In this document: positions 42,753 to 52,847 of the stretch, in pieces
How positions within the stretch are numbered: position 1 is the stretch's first letter
Layout of the letters: each line of letters begins with the position of its first letter
Assembly: GCA_016929525.1 (NCBI GenBank)
Contig: JAFGIP010000114.1
Location: forward strand, 1 to 64,000
Length of the DNA: 64,000 nt
Direction: 5' to 3'
From: Bacteroidales bacterium
Lineage (GTDB): Bacteria; Bacteroidota; Bacteroidia; Bacteroidales; UBA10428
Notes under the pieces: generated by a model
The model's input: only the letters and a program-made list of their open reading frames with translations
What the model was told of the DNA's origin: nothing
The model's database searches: none
Program-made: the position numbers and the translations under genes

Positions 42753-45734
42753 TTAAGTTTCTTTTTTACGATTTGATATCCTGGTTAAATAGCCTACCGA
42801 GGGCAATGTATGTAATTCTTCCAGTAAATGATAATTTCTCGGGTCCTTCAGATGCTTGCTTACTTTGCTTTCAGGATCGTTCATATCTCCGAATACTATT
42901 GCTTCTGCCGGACATGCCTGCTGACATGCAGTTTCTATATCACCATCGTTAAGTTGTCTGTTTTCGAGTTTGGCAGTTAGTTTCTTTTCCTGTATTCGTT
43001 GCACGCAGAATGAGCATTTTTCAATTACACCTTTTGCCCGTACCGTTACATCAGGATTCAGCACCATGCGTTTCAGATCGAGTGTCATTCCGGCAGGATC
43101 CACAGTGTTATTTTCTATAGCATCGGCTTTTGTATAGTCGAACCAGTTGAAGCGACGCACCTTATACGGACAGTTATTGTTGCAATACCTGGTACCGATA
43201 CACCTGTTGTAAGCCATTTGGTTAATACCCTCATTGCTGTGATTTGTTGCCGCAACGGGACAAACATTTTCACAGGGCGCATCATCGCAATGCTGACACA
43301 TTACAGGTTGCCGCACGGTTTGTGGATTTTCTTCATTACCCTTATAATACCTGTCAATACGTATCCAGTGCATTTCATGTGCCCTGAGCACTTCATTTTT
43401 TCCTACAACAGGAATATTATTTTCCGACATGCAGGCTACTACGCAAGCGCTGCATCCTGTACATTTGTTCAGGTCAATTGTCATTCCCCAGTGATGCCCG
43501 GAGAATTCATGTTCTTTGTATAATGACCGATGGTGTTTTTCAATTTCCTTGTGAATTTCGTTACCGGCATTATTATTTTTAAGGTATTCTTCGATGGTTG
43601 CCTCCCGAATAATGGCACGACCTTCCATTGAATGATGTAACTGTGTTTTGGCAATCTGATAACCGGTTCCGGCTTTCTCGAGTGAAGAAATTGTATCGTA
43701 AGCAAACCTGACGCCATTTCTCATTTGATAAAAGCTTACTATATTTTGTCCGACTCCTTCAGCTACTTTACCTGAACTTTTCCTTCCGTAACCAAGCGCT
43801 ACAGCAATTGTTCCATATGCCTGTCCGGGCTGAATTAAAACCGGAATAGTAATTCTATTATTTATTATTGCCAGGTCACCGGTCTTTAGGTTTTTCTCTT
43901 TTGCCTGACGTGGTGAGATACAAATATAATTGTCCCATACAGCTGTAGTAACCGGATCCGGCATTTCCTGCAACCAGGGATTATTAGCATTTTTACCTGA
44001 ACCAATACTCATTTTCTCATAGAGTACAATTTCAATATTATCTGAGCTTTTCTCGAAAAAATTAAAAGCTGACTCCAGGATATTTACAGGCACTGATGTA
44101 ACTACTGATTTATTTATTGATTTTAATTCGAAAATCCCATCGTGTAAACTGTTATTCCAGAATGTAAAAAAATCTGAGGCTCTGCTTTCAGGATATATAT
44201 TTTTCTGCCAGTTTGCCTTTATAAAATCGATATACTCTTTTTTTTCACCCGACCACTTCAATAAACTATCCTGTGCCTGGCGTGTATTAAAAATGGACCT
44301 GATAGCCGGTTGACAAAGTGAGTACTTACCCGGTTTAATTTCGAAATCGTTCCACGACTCAAGGTAGTGTGAATCCGGGCAATTTATAATGCATGCTTCT
44401 GAAGTTTCATTTTTTTCAGTACTGACAGATACTAAAAGATCGCAATTCTTTAGATTCTCTTCTATTATCTCGGATTTCGGATAATCATATACCGGGTTTG
44501 TACCATAGAATATAACTCCTCCAATATTACCGTTTTCGAGAGACTCAATAAAATTATGCATATCGGTATCATTGCCTTTTTTATGCTGCAAAGGATTGTC
44601 GAGATCGATGGTACTGCCATAACTTCCCAGAAGCTCGTTAATGGCATTAACAATTATTTGTACCTGAACATCATTTGATCCCGATATAACGAGCGCTTTA
44701 GCATGATGCCGGATAAGTTCTCTTGTAATAACTTCTGTGTTGTAATTACATTCAGGGCTTTTAAAAGTCTTGGCTCCGAAAGCAGGCGCGATATTATTGT
44801 ACAGATTTGCTAAAATGGTTTTTTCTTCTGAAGGTTTTATGGGAATTCTTTCATCGGCATTACTTCCGGTAAGCGATAAATTAGTTTCGAACTGAATATG
44901 TTTCGATATTCTTTTTTGTCCCTCTGTTAAGCTTCTTGTTTGCGCATATTGTTTAGTAAATTCAACCGGTGACAGCCATGTGCCAAGGAAATCGGCGCCG
45001 AAACTTACAATTATTTCTGCATTATCGAAAAAATAAGAAGGAACCACTTCCTTGCTGAATGTTGCTTTATTTGCCTCAAGTATTCCTGATGCTGAAATAG
45101 CATCATATTGAATATGTTTTGCTGTTTGGTATTTTTTCAGAAAAAGGTCAATAGCTGCTTTAGTAGAAGGACTAATAACAGTATTACTCAGAAGAATGAT
45201 CTCCTTTCCTGAATCAGATATAATATTTAATCTATTAATAATCTCTTTGTCGGCTTCTTCCCAGCTTACTATTTCACCATTAATGGTTGGAGATTTATAA
45301 CGTGATTCATCGTATAAAGATAAAACCGAAGCCTGTACCCGTGCGTTTGTTCCTCCGCCTGTAACAGAAGAAAGTTTATTGCCTTCTATTTTAATTGGCC
45401 TTCCGTCGCGTACTTTAACCAATACACTGCAATAATCATTTCCGTCGTAATAGCTTGAAGCATAGTAATTAGCTTTACCTGGAGTGATCTCTTCAGGTTT
45501 TATTAAGTATGGAATTGCTTTGCGGACCGGTTGCTCACAACTTGCCGCAATTGCAGCCGATGCAATGCTAAATCCGAATAATTTCAGGAAATCACGTCTG
45601 GTAGCACCGGAACTGATGATAGAGTCGCTAAATAACATCTCCAGGCTACTATCTTCTTTGTCTCTGTTTGCTTGTGAACCAGGGACCCGGGTTTCAGTTT
45701 GTTTTTCTTCTTTGCTTTTCCAGTATTTATTCAT
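42753..45734 (-). CDS. actB: ACIII subunit ActB, fused molybdopterin-like and iron-sulfur subunit
   Basis: The 993-residue ActB joins an N-terminal molybdopterin-oxidoreductase-like domain (about 70-700; in known ACIII structures it lacks the molybdenum cofactor) and a C-terminal ferredoxin domain with four Cys motifs: [37 protein letters not shown], and CSFCVQR..CQQACP. The N-terminus has a Tat signal, TRRDFLK at 45-51, with a lipobox-like Cys66 (IAASC), so export and lipid anchoring are likely. Electrons pass from quinol through its clusters to the c hemes. Position: between actA (24 bases) and actC. Confidence 0.95.
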   Translation of the reverse strand: MNKYWKSKEEKQTETRVPGSQANRDKEDSSLEMLFSDSIISSGATRRDFLKLFGFSIASAAIAASCEQPVRKAIPYLIKPEEITPGKANYYASSYYDGNDYCSVLVKVRDGRPIKIEGNKLSSVTGGGTNARVQASVLSLYDESRYKSPTINGEIVSWEEADKEIINRLNIISDSGKEIILLSNTVISPSTKAAIDLFLKKYQTAKHIQYDAISASGILEANKATFSKEVVPSYFFDNAEIIVSFGADFLGTWLSPVEFTKQYAQTRSLTEGQKRISKHIQFETNLSLTGSNADERIPIKPSEEKTILANLYNNIAPAFGAKTFKSPECNYNTEVITRELIRHHAKALVISGSNDVQVQIIVNAINELLGSYGSTIDLDNPLQHKKGNDTDMHNFIESLENGNIGGVIFYGTNPVYDYPKSEIIEENLKNCDLLVSVSTEKNETSEACIINCPDSHYLESWNDFEIKPGKYSLCQPAIRSIFNTRQAQDSLLKWSGEKKEYIDFIKANWQKNIYPESRASDFFTFWNNSLHDGIFELKSINKSVVTSVPVNILESAFNFFEKSSDNIEIVLYEKMSIGSGKNANNPWLQEMPDPVTTAVWDNYICISPRQAKEKNLKTGDLAIINNRITIPVLIQPGQAYGTIAVALGYGRKSSGKVAEGVGQNIVSFYQMRNGVRFAYDTISSLEKAGTGYQIAKTQLHHSMEGRAIIREATIEEYLKNNNAGNEIHKEIEKHHRSLYKEHEFSGHHWGMTIDLNKCTGCSACVVACMSENNIPVVGKNEVLRAHEMHWIRIDRYYKGNEENPQTVRQPVMCQHCDDAPCENVCPVAATNHSNEGINQMAYNRCIGTRYCNNNCPYKVRRFNWFDYTKADAIENNTVDPAGMTLDLKRMVLNPDVTVRAKGVIEKCSFCVQRIQEKKLTAKLENRQLNDGDIETACQQACPAEAIVFGDMNDPESKVSKHLKDPRNYHLLEELHTLPSVGYLTRISNRKKET

Positions 45735-45758
45735 GCAGAAATAATTGACTTCGGTTAA

Positions 45759-46943
45759 TTAATAATGGCATTTCATACAGTCAGTTCCCCCGATATCTTC
45801 AATCATTACCGAATCTATTTCTCCTACTTTTATTTTATCATGATATTTTTCGAAAAGAGCATAATATTCATTGTTTTTAAAATCTACCTTACGCGTTCGG
45901 TGACAGTCCAGACACCATCCCATTGACAGGTCATTCTCCTGTCTTAGCAGGTCCATTGATTCAACAACACCATGGCATTCTGCACAATCGAGTTTGCCTG
46001 CTCCGACATGTTGTGCATGGCTGAAAAAAACATGATCGGGCAGGTTGTGAACTTTAACCCATTCAATGGGATCGTTATTCAATTGAGCCTCGGTGATTTT
46101 ATTAATTTCAAATTTACCCGATTTAGTTCCTTCAACTATTAATATATGGCAGTTTAGACATACATTACTCGAAGGAATTCCTGCGCTTTTGCTGGTTTCT
46201 GCAGTATGATGGCAGTACTGACAGTCAATTTTATTGTCACCGGCATGAATTTTATGAGAGAATTTTATGGGCTGGGTTGGTGCATAATCCTGTTGACGAC
46301 CAATTTTTATTGATTCTATGACCATTGTTCGTGTTATAAATATAGCTGCACCTATAATAAGTATGAGATGAACAATTTTAAATTTTATCTTACGGGTAAA
46401 TAACAGGTCAATTGTTGCTGCAAATCCGATGATATTTACCAGAATAAAAAGAATCAGATTATTAATTACTGGTTTCTTCTGCGGTTCACCTGAATCATAT
46501 CTTTTATCAATATACGCCTGTAATAAAACTGCTTGTTCTTCAGATATTTCATATCCTGCATGCACCTCGTTAAGTATTTTGCCCCGAGGTGTGTTAATCA
46601 CATCTAAGAGTATTTTAGCGTCTCCCTTATAGTACTTTAATGCAATTTCATATGTAGAAGGATTCCAATTAATAGTATCTATATAATTCATGTAATGGCA
46701 ATCGGCACATGCGGGGGCTTCCTCACTTAAAGAAATAAGCCCGTAATACATGCGTTCAGCTTTTTTAAGGTCGAAATCTGGAATTTGATAGACCGTATCA
46801 GAGAATTGCACTAAACCATTGTTATTATCGTTAATTTCTGCATGAATTAACTGGGAAAATGCAAATAATAATGAAAAAAGGATATAAGCCAATCGAAAGT
46901 GTTTAAAAATAAGTTCAACGATGCGTTTGGTCATACAAAACAA
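45759..46943 (-). CDS. actA: ACIII subunit ActA, multiheme cytochrome c
   Basis: The 394-residue protein anchors the heme chain of ACIII. I count six CxxCH motifs: CADCH (in SEEAPACADCHYM), CQYCH, CLNCH, CAECH, CLDCH and CMKCH, the last in the final residues (MKCHY). A membrane segment (LILFILVNIIGFAATIDLLF and a second near 190-205) separates the first motif from the rest. Well-studied ActA proteins are described as pentaheme, so the additional motif is notable. Start at 46943 or at the Met 3 codons later. Confidence 0.94.
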   Translation of the reverse strand: MFCMTKRIVELIFKHFRLAYILFSLLFAFSQLIHAEINDNNNGLVQFSDTVYQIPDFDLKKAERMYYGLISLSEEAPACADCHYMNYIDTINWNPSTYEIALKYYKGDAKILLDVINTPRGKILNEVHAGYEISEEQAVLLQAYIDKRYDSGEPQKKPVINNLILFILVNIIGFAATIDLLFTRKIKFKIVHLILIIGAAIFITRTMVIESIKIGRQQDYAPTQPIKFSHKIHAGDNKIDCQYCHHTAETSKSAGIPSSNVCLNCHILIVEGTKSGKFEINKITEAQLNNDPIEWVKVHNLPDHVFFSHAQHVGAGKLDCAECHGVVESMDLLRQENDLSMGWCLDCHRTRKVDFKNNEYYALFEKYHDKIKVGEIDSVMIEDIGGTDCMKCHY

Positions 46944-46998
46944 ATTATTCCTTTTAACTTTTAAAAAGGGTTGTTTTAGCTTTAATGTACGAACATAG

Positions 46999-47031
46999 CA
47001 AAGATATACTTTTACCAGTCTGTCGTGAAAA
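46999..47031 (-). promoter_or_regulatory. Promoter of the ACIII operon
   Basis: On the minus strand TATCTTTG, a perfect -7 box (+ strand 46999-47006), with TTTTC 20 bases upstream as a weak -33 element. The transcript would start near 46992, about 50 bases before the ATG. Confidence 0.55.
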
Positions 47032-47159
47032 TATAAGTCTAAAATAAAAGTAATTTAAAAATTGTTCAAAATCCAGAATATATCCGGCAATATTATCTAT
47101 CCTATATATTGAAGGATGGGTGAAAGTATTTGAAATGATCAGACAGGCTTATTTAGAAC

Positions 47160-48053
47160 TTATTTATTACGGTACAGATGAATAAAACCATTCTGTATGT
47201 ATTTCTCAGCCGGATCACCTACAGTAGATTCCAGTATATAGAAGAAAACACCTGTATTCAGGTCAATTCCCCGGTTAGTTCTTCCATCCCACTGAATGAC
47301 AGGGGCTATTTGTTCAAATACAACTAAACCATTACGGTTAAAAACCTGGAATTTAAGAATGGTATTAATATTTTGAGGGTTAATTTCAAATAATCCGTCA
47401 TATTCAGGCATAAAAAGGTTTGGAACAATAAGTTCGTTAAACACTTTCACCGTACTGCCGCTTGTTGAGGAGCACCCGTATGAATCCGATATATTTAATG
47501 AAACACGATAAATTCCGGTGTCAAGGGTAATGGTATCAATAGCTATTTCCTGGTTCTCGATATTGACAGTATAACTGTTATCGCGGTTATCAGTACCTGT
47601 TGTTTTTTGATATCTCCACAAATACAGATAAGTTGCTGCCGTATCGGTTATTTCGTCCATGGGAATAAACCTGAAATTATTACCTGGTGCGTATTCTTCA
47701 TATCTGAAAACCGATCGTAGAGTTCTGTGTACTATGATATATCTTTCTTTAACAACTGCATTGTCCCTGTCGCCATTTATCATCATGGTAACTGTATATT
47801 CACCATCACGTAAATAAGTAACAGTATCCGGGTCGAGTGAGTTGATGGTATCACCTATGCCGAAATTCCATGTGATATAACTTACGGTATCAACGTTGAT
47901 AGTTGCAGGATCAACAGAAAATTTTACACTTAAGGGGGTGCATCCTTCTGTAACACTGGCAGTAAAATCAGCCTGTGCCTTCAAACCAGAGAGCAGCAGA
48001 GTCTGCAGGATAATCAGATTTAATACCCCAAAAAGTCGCATAGCCACATTCAT
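47160..48053 (-). CDS. PKD-domain protein with gliding-type T9SS signal
   Basis: The 297-residue secreted protein has a signal peptide (about 1-27), one PKD domain (ADFTASVTEGCTPLSVKF..WNFGIGDTI..TYLRDGEYTVTMMING), a second beta domain, and a CHU_C-type sorting domain (about 208-297: VPNLFMPEYDGLFEIN, FQVFNRNGLVVFE, IQWDGRTNRGIDLNTGVFFYIL). It is probably a T9SS type B surface protein. It follows the AI-2E transporter gene by 30 bases on the same strand. Confidence 0.88.
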   Translation of the reverse strand: MNVAMRLFGVLNLIILQTLLLSGLKAQADFTASVTEGCTPLSVKFSVDPATINVDTVSYITWNFGIGDTINSLDPDTVTYLRDGEYTVTMMINGDRDNAVVKERYIIVHRTLRSVFRYEEYAPGNNFRFIPMDEITDTAATYLYLWRYQKTTGTDNRDNSYTVNIENQEIAIDTITLDTGIYRVSLNISDSYGCSSTSGSTVKVFNELIVPNLFMPEYDGLFEINPQNINTILKFQVFNRNGLVVFEQIAPVIQWDGRTNRGIDLNTGVFFYILESTVGDPAEKYIQNGFIHLYRNK

Positions 48054-48083
48054 TCACGTAAATATATCACTATCCCTCGCTTA

Positions 48084-49190
48084 CTAGTGAATATTTTTTG
48101 TCAATTTTTTAACAACTTTGAAATTGTTGAAGAATTCCTTAGCAAACACCCTTACCACTGTGTATGTCGGGATTGCCAGTATCATTCCGGTTATTCCTGC
48201 AAGTGATCCGGCAACCAGTATTACAATAAAAATCTCAAGAGGATGGGCATTTACACTGCTTGAAAAAATAAGAGGTTGAAAAAGGACATTGTCTATGGTT
48301 TGGACAATAATAAATATAAGTATCATAAAACCTATTAAAGGAAGCAATTCGGCATAAAATTCCAAATCAAGATGTGTGGCAATACCAATCAGAACACCTA
48401 AAGCGCTTCCGATAAGTGGCCCGATATATGGAATTACGTTTAACAGTCCCGCAATTAAACCTATCAGGATACTATGATTAAAACCAACTCCGACAATAGT
48501 GAGGCCGGTAGTTACCAGAGTGAATATACCTGTTATCTGCCCTAAAATTCCAACAAAGTAACGTCTTAGTAAATATCTCGTCGAATTCATTGCATGTTTA
48601 AAAGCTTCTACATGCTTATCAGGTACCATTGCTAAGATACCTTCCGCGAAGAGCCTTTCATCCCTTAAAAAGAAAAAGGTCATAAAAGATATTGCAAAAA
48701 ATGCAATGAATATATTTCCCATAATTCCGGCTATTGAGCTTAAGAAGTTTTTAAGGAAAGATACATTCAGAAACGATGTTGCCTTGTTCGCAATGAAATC
48801 TTCAAGCACAAACTTACCTTCACCGGCAATCTGATATTTATCAATTACGCTCTCCAGTTTCTCAATTGGTTCTTCCAGTGAAGCTAAAAGTTTTTCAGGG
48901 TTTATTGATGATAAACTGTCTATTTCATTTGCTATTAATGGAATAAAAATCCGGAAAAAAGCAAAGCACAGGAGCCAGATTAGCATAAGGGTTAAAAATG
49001 CCCTCAGTGGTTTAGGTAGTTTTATTTTTCCTATGTGAATTTTACCCAGCAGATCAACAATAGGTTTCCCTACAAGCGCAAGTACCACTGATACCAGTAT
49101 ATAGGCAACTATATTGATAAAATACCAGATACATAAAATAGCCAGGATTATTCCCAGCCCTATAAGAATATAGCGTAGGGATGAATTCAT
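48084..49190 (-). CDS. AI-2E transporter family (UPF0118) membrane protein
   Basis: A 368-residue protein with about 8 membrane segments and a long extracytoplasmic loop between the early segments (residues about 90-150). It has family features such as the late GLLNVIPYIGPLIGSALGVLIG near 248-269 and a cluster of segments at the end. Members include TqsA (AI-2 exporter) and Na+/H+ antiporters; which one applies is unknown. A perfect inverted repeat precedes it. Confidence 0.88.
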   Translation of the reverse strand: MNSSLRYILIGLGIILAILCIWYFINIVAYILVSVVLALVGKPIVDLLGKIHIGKIKLPKPLRAFLTLMLIWLLCFAFFRIFIPLIANEIDSLSSINPEKLLASLEEPIEKLESVIDKYQIAGEGKFVLEDFIANKATSFLNVSFLKNFLSSIAGIMGNIFIAFFAISFMTFFFLRDERLFAEGILAMVPDKHVEAFKHAMNSTRYLLRRYFVGILGQITGIFTLVTTGLTIVGVGFNHSILIGLIAGLLNVIPYIGPLIGSALGVLIGIATHLDLEFYAELLPLIGFMILIFIIVQTIDNVLFQPLIFSSSVNAHPLEIFIVILVAGSLAGITGMILAIPTYTVVRVFAKEFFNNFKVVKKLTKNIH

Positions 49191-49200
49191 GATCTAAGTT

Positions 49201-49218
49201 TACATTTTTACAAATGTA
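49201..49218. promoter_or_regulatory. Inverted repeat with -7 box upstream of the AI-2E family gene
   Basis: TACATTT-TTAC-AAATGTA is a perfect inverted repeat (7-base arms, 4-base spacer). Its right arm, read on the minus strand, is TACATTTG, a perfect -7 box, 20 bases upstream of the ATG at 49190. A regulator bound here would block that promoter. Confidence 0.45.
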
Positions 49219-49380
49219 TGCATTCTGTTTCTATAAGGAATGTTACTGGTTAACATTTGCATTAAAACGTTTATTTGAGGCTGTTTCAGGGCATTGTTAA
49301 CATCATCTTAATTAATAATGATTATAAAATGGCATCAACCTTTATGAGTATACTAAATTTGTGTTGAAATGAAGTAAAGT

Positions 49381-50175
49381 ATGAAACAATATCTCGATTT
49401 ACTCCGGCATGTTATGGAACAGGGTGAAGATAGTGAGGATCGAACAGGAACAGGAACACACAGCGTGTTTGGCTGCCAGATGCGTTTTAAACTCTCAGAT
49501 GGTTTTCCTTTACTAACTACAAAGAAACTTCACCTTAGATCTATAATACATGAATTGTTATGGTTTTTAAAGGGAGATACCAATGTAAAATATCTTCAGG
49601 ATAATGGAGTAAGAATCTGGAATGAATGGGCTGATGAAGGTGGAAATCTGGGGCCGGTATACGGGTATCAGTGGAGGTCATGGACAGCCGGACAGGGAAG
49701 GACGATAGATCAGATTACCAATGTTGTGGAATCTATCAGGAATAAACCAGGTTCACGCAGACATATAGTCAGTGCCTGGAATGTTGGTGATCTTGATCGA
49801 ATGGCTTTACCACCCTGTCATATCCTTTTTCAATTTTATGTGGCAAACGGGAAATTATCATGTCAGTTATATCAGAGAAGTGCCGATTTATTTTTAGGAG
49901 TGCCATTTAATATTGCTTCATATTCTATTTTACTGATGATGATGGCACAGGTAACAGATTTACAGCCATACGAGTTTATTCATACTTTGGGTGATGTACA
50001 TATTTATAAGAACCATTTTGAACAGGTAAACCTGCAGCTGACAAGAGAAACAAGGGCATTACCTCAGCTAAATATAAATCCGGGAGTAAGAGATATATTT
50101 AATTTTCAATCTGATGATTTTGAACTGTTAAATTACGATCCACACCCTCATATTAAAGGAGAAATCTCTGTTTAG
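49381..50175 (+). CDS. thyA: Thymidylate synthase
   Basis: dUMP + methylene-THF to dTMP + DHF. The 264-residue enzyme has the catalytic Cys in [13 protein letters not shown] near 139-151, the Arg set in [14 protein letters not shown] (120-133) and the folate-contact end. Full length, E. coli-type ThyA. Four bases separate it from folA, which recycles the DHF it makes. A -7-like TAAATTTG at 49354-49361 precedes it. Confidence 0.98.
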   Translation: MKQYLDLLRHVMEQGEDSEDRTGTGTHSVFGCQMRFKLSDGFPLLTTKKLHLRSIIHELLWFLKGDTNVKYLQDNGVRIWNEWADEGGNLGPVYGYQWRSWTAGQGRTIDQITNVVESIRNKPGSRRHIVSAWNVGDLDRMALPPCHILFQFYVANGKLSCQLYQRSADLFLGVPFNIASYSILLMMMAQVTDLQPYEFIHTLGDVHIYKNHFEQVNLQLTRETRALPQLNINPGVRDIFNFQSDDFELLNYDPHPHIKGEISV

Positions 50176-50178
50176 TAT

Positions 50179-50670
50179 ATGAAGAATATCTCTATAATAG
50201 CCGCCGTTGGAGCGAATTACGAAATAGGTAAGAACAACGATCTTCTCTGGCATATTCCTGCCGATTTAAAACGTTTCATGCAAATTACATCGGGTCATAC
50301 AGTTATAATGGGGCGTAGTACATTCGAATCTATCAATAAAAGGCCACTTAAAAACAGGCGAAACATTATTATAACTTCTCAGATATCTTTTAATACCGAA
50401 GGAATAGAAGTTGCCCACTCTGTTGAAGAAGTAATGAAGATGATCGATAATAATGAAGAAAACTTTATACTTGGCGGCTCATTGGTTTATAGACAGTTTC
50501 TTCCGTTTGCTGATAAGATGTACCTTACCCATGTCCATAAATCATTTGACGCAGACACATATTTTCCGGAATTCGATCTGAAAAACTGGAAAATTGAAAG
50601 CAGAGAAGATATAACTAATGATGCAGTAGCCGGAACTGACTATTCGTTTGTTAATTATATCAGAAAATAG
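50179..50670 (+). CDS. folA: Dihydrofolate reductase
   Basis: A 163-residue DHFR: NADPH + DHF to THF. Active-site Trp-Asp region LLWHIPADLKRFMQ, then GHTVIMGRSTFESI, and the C-terminal EDITNDAVAGTDYSFVNY. It directly follows thyA, forming the classic pair. Confidence 0.97.
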   Translation: MKNISIIAAVGANYEIGKNNDLLWHIPADLKRFMQITSGHTVIMGRSTFESINKRPLKNRRNIIITSQISFNTEGIEVAHSVEEVMKMIDNNEENFILGGSLVYRQFLPFADKMYLTHVHKSFDADTYFPEFDLKNWKIESREDITNDAVAGTDYSFVNYIRK

Positions 50671-51143
50671 CCTGCACTGGAAATAAATTAACCAGATCAA
50701 TAAGCAAATGAATAAAAAATAGCTTCTACATATTATGGTAAAACTTAATAACCTAAAACAGATACCTATCGGATTGATATAAATAATCCTTATAAAGACA
50801 AATAGAAAAAGTTCTAGTTAGTTCATGTACTGAAGGGATTCACATATGATGGTGATAAATTAAGGTGGTCAGAGGGACAATAGATAATCCGGAGAATGAA
50901 AAAACATATTACTGTATTATTTGGTTTGGTGCAATAATTAACACCTTTTATATAAAAGAATATGTACTCGGAATGATATTTATTGGCAGAGAAACGATTT
51001 GGACAAGAGTGAAATAAAGGAATTTTTTGCCACTCAAAAAGAGAAATTCATACTATTATTTTAACTATTAATCAATATAAGCCAACCATAGCGGGGAATC
51101 AGCGTAAAGTATGGCGAATAATCCTACAGAACAATTAATTAAA
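50671..51143. other. Unexplained intergenic region
   Basis: The 473 bases between folA and the MORN gene have no recognised gene. An open frame without a start codon (50859-51017, plus) encodes about 52 residues with a protein-like composition (RGTIDNPENEKTYYC, FYIKEYVLGMIF, RETIWTRVK); another short frame at about 50899 starts MKKHITVLFG. They could be the remains of a gene. No hairpin or tRNA is visible. Confidence 0.35.
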
Positions 51144-51623
51144 ATGAAAAATCTATTATTCCTCGTAATTAGCCTCTTTTTAATGCCTTCGTGCATGCAA
51201 TCAAGAATTGTGGTAGAAGAGGGCAATCTGCCTGAGGATGTATTTTATTTACCCAATCAGTTAAAACCTTATACAGGTAAGTGTGTTGTTTATTATTCCG
51301 GCACACAGTTATTTAAGGAGGAGATGACTTTCCGCGAGGGTATTCTAAACGGAATATATATAAGCTATTATAAGAACGGCAACATTAAAAGAAAAGGCGA
51401 ATATAAAGATGGTAAACTGAATGGTTCATGGCAAAGCTGGACCTCAGATGGCGATAAGATATACGAAGTACATTATCAGAACGATACGCTAAGCGGAAAT
51501 TATATATCGTGGTATGAAACCGGAGTTATCAAGGAAAGAGGGGAATATGCAGAAAACAGGAAAAAAGGAGTATGGGTTGAATACGATGAAGCCGGAATGA
51601 TAATTCGTAAGAAGAATTTTTAA
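51144..51623 (+). CDS. MORN-repeat lipoprotein
   Basis: A 159-residue lipoprotein. The Met at 51144 gives a lipid-type signal MKNLLFLVISLFLMPSC (Cys17); an in-frame Met at 51111 adds 11 implausible residues. The body has three or more MORN-like repeats (GKCVVYYSGTQLFKEEM, GIYISYYKNGNIKRKGEY, GSWQSWTSDGDKIYEV, GNYISWYETGVIKERGEY, GVWVEYDEAGMIIRKK), which form a beta-hairpin ladder. Some annotations call such proteins YwqK-type antitoxins; nothing here supports a toxin partner. The stop is immediately adjacent to the convergent PHP gene. Confidence 0.82.
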   Translation: MKNLLFLVISLFLMPSCMQSRIVVEEGNLPEDVFYLPNQLKPYTGKCVVYYSGTQLFKEEMTFREGILNGIYISYYKNGNIKRKGEYKDGKLNGSWQSWTSDGDKIYEVHYQNDTLSGNYISWYETGVIKERGEYAENRKKGVWVEYDEAGMIIRKKNF

Positions 51624-52493
51624 TCACGGGAATATCAGTCCGTTTTCATTAAAGAGAAATTCCTTCCATTTATTGTTATACAAGGCAAAGATCTTTTCCA
51701 CCGGCAGTTTCTTAAGCTTTTTAGCGCAGTATGTCATCCCTGCAACTATTTCATTCGGCTTGTGTGAGTCTGAATTAATCATAAGCGGTATTCCTGCCTT
51801 ATTCAGCAAATTAACAATCCAAAGGCTTGGGTAGAGTTCAGGCTGATTATATCGATAATATCCCCTGGTATTGATTTCCACAATCCCTCCTGATTTTTTA
51901 ATACACTGAATAGTAAGATTAACCTGATCGCGATACCACTTGTCTGTTTCATCGAATAAATTAAGTTTTGTATTAAACATTTTAATTTTGTCCATATGAC
52001 CTATTATATCAGGTTGATCTTCTTCAATCATTTGCCTTGTAAGCTCGAAGTATCTGGTAGCAGCCTTCCTGATATTGTTATCAAAAATTGAGATGAGCCC
52101 TTTCTTAAATAATTCCAACGATGTATCAATATTCCAGTGATCATCATTCTGAAACCGGTCGACAAAATGTATGGATCCTATGAAGTAGTCAAGTTCTGTA
52201 TCTTTAAGGATATTTGAATTTTTGCCTGCTATATCCGGTATATAATCGATCTCAAGGCCTTGGTAGATCTGTAGTTTGTTTCCATATTCATCCTTAATCT
52301 TCTTAATGGCGTCTTTATATTGATTGAATTTCTCTTGAGGGACACACCAGTCGGTATTAAAGTTTACCGGTGCATGTGCTGAATATCCGTAAGCAGGCAT
52401 GCCTATTTCAATTGCTTTCTTAATGTATTCAATTGGTTCCGCATTCCCGTCGTCATAACGGGTATGACTGTGATAATTTACCCACGACTGCAT
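51624..52493 (-). CDS. PHP-domain phosphatase, histidinol-phosphatase-like
   Basis: A 289-residue PHP-family metal-dependent phosphoesterase: HSHTRYDDG at 8-16 (His8, His10), DIIGHMDKIKMF and INSDSHKPNEI supply further metal ligands. Histidinol phosphatase (HisK type) is the best guess; other PHP phosphatases are possible. The start is the Met at 52493 (MQSWVNYH); a longer frame to 52673 translates the tRNA-His gene ([17 protein letters not shown]) and is an artefact. Confidence 0.88.
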   Translation of the reverse strand: MQSWVNYHSHTRYDDGNAEPIEYIKKAIEIGMPAYGYSAHAPVNFNTDWCVPQEKFNQYKDAIKKIKDEYGNKLQIYQGLEIDYIPDIAGKNSNILKDTELDYFIGSIHFVDRFQNDDHWNIDTSLELFKKGLISIFDNNIRKAATRYFELTRQMIEEDQPDIIGHMDKIKMFNTKLNLFDETDKWYRDQVNLTIQCIKKSGGIVEINTRGYYRYNQPELYPSLWIVNLLNKAGIPLMINSDSHKPNEIVAGMTYCAKKLKKLPVEKIFALYNNKWKEFLFNENGLIFP

Positions 52494-52581
52494 ATAAATG
52501 ATTTTCTGTTTACGAAAATATGGTAAATGATACGGGAATAAAAAAGGGAAGCAATAAATATTGTTTCCCTCATGAATCTTG

Positions 52582-52656
52582 GGTGGAAGATGGGGTTCGA
52601 ACCCACGACTTCCAGAACCACAATCTGGCGCTCTAACCAACTGAGCTACATCCACC
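52582..52656 (-). tRNA. tRNA-His (GTG)
   Basis: The minus strand folds into a cloverleaf: acceptor GTGGATG with CTTCCAC (one T-T mismatch at position 6-67), extra 5' G-1 opposite C73, D-arm TAGCTCAGTTGGTTAGAG, anticodon arm CCAGA-TTGTGGT-TCTGG (anticodon GTG), T-arm GTGGG-TTCGAAC-CCCAT. G-1 is the His identity element. The genome does not encode the full CCA end here (C73 is followed by C-A). Confidence 0.96.
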
Positions 52657-52847
52657 ATTTTAAAGGTTTGCAAAGATAAATATCTTTTTTATAACTGATA
52701 TATTGATCGTGCATTTTTTAGGGAACTTTTCGAACTAAAATTAAGCATTAAGAAACTGAACTTTGAGGTTATTACCTGTTATTAATTAATTATTAGTTGA
52801 TATTCGATTAATAATTACTTTTATAGTTCTCAAATAAAGAATGATTG

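Noticed and set aside
51144-51623. YwqK-type antitoxin label for the MORN lipoprotein
   Set aside because: The name comes from automated annotation; there is no toxin gene beside it and it carries a lipoprotein signal.
52494-52673. N-terminal extension of the PHP phosphatase frame
   Set aside because: It translates the tRNA-His gene and its flank ([17 protein letters not shown] is a common artefact); the PHP fold begins at the Met at 52493.
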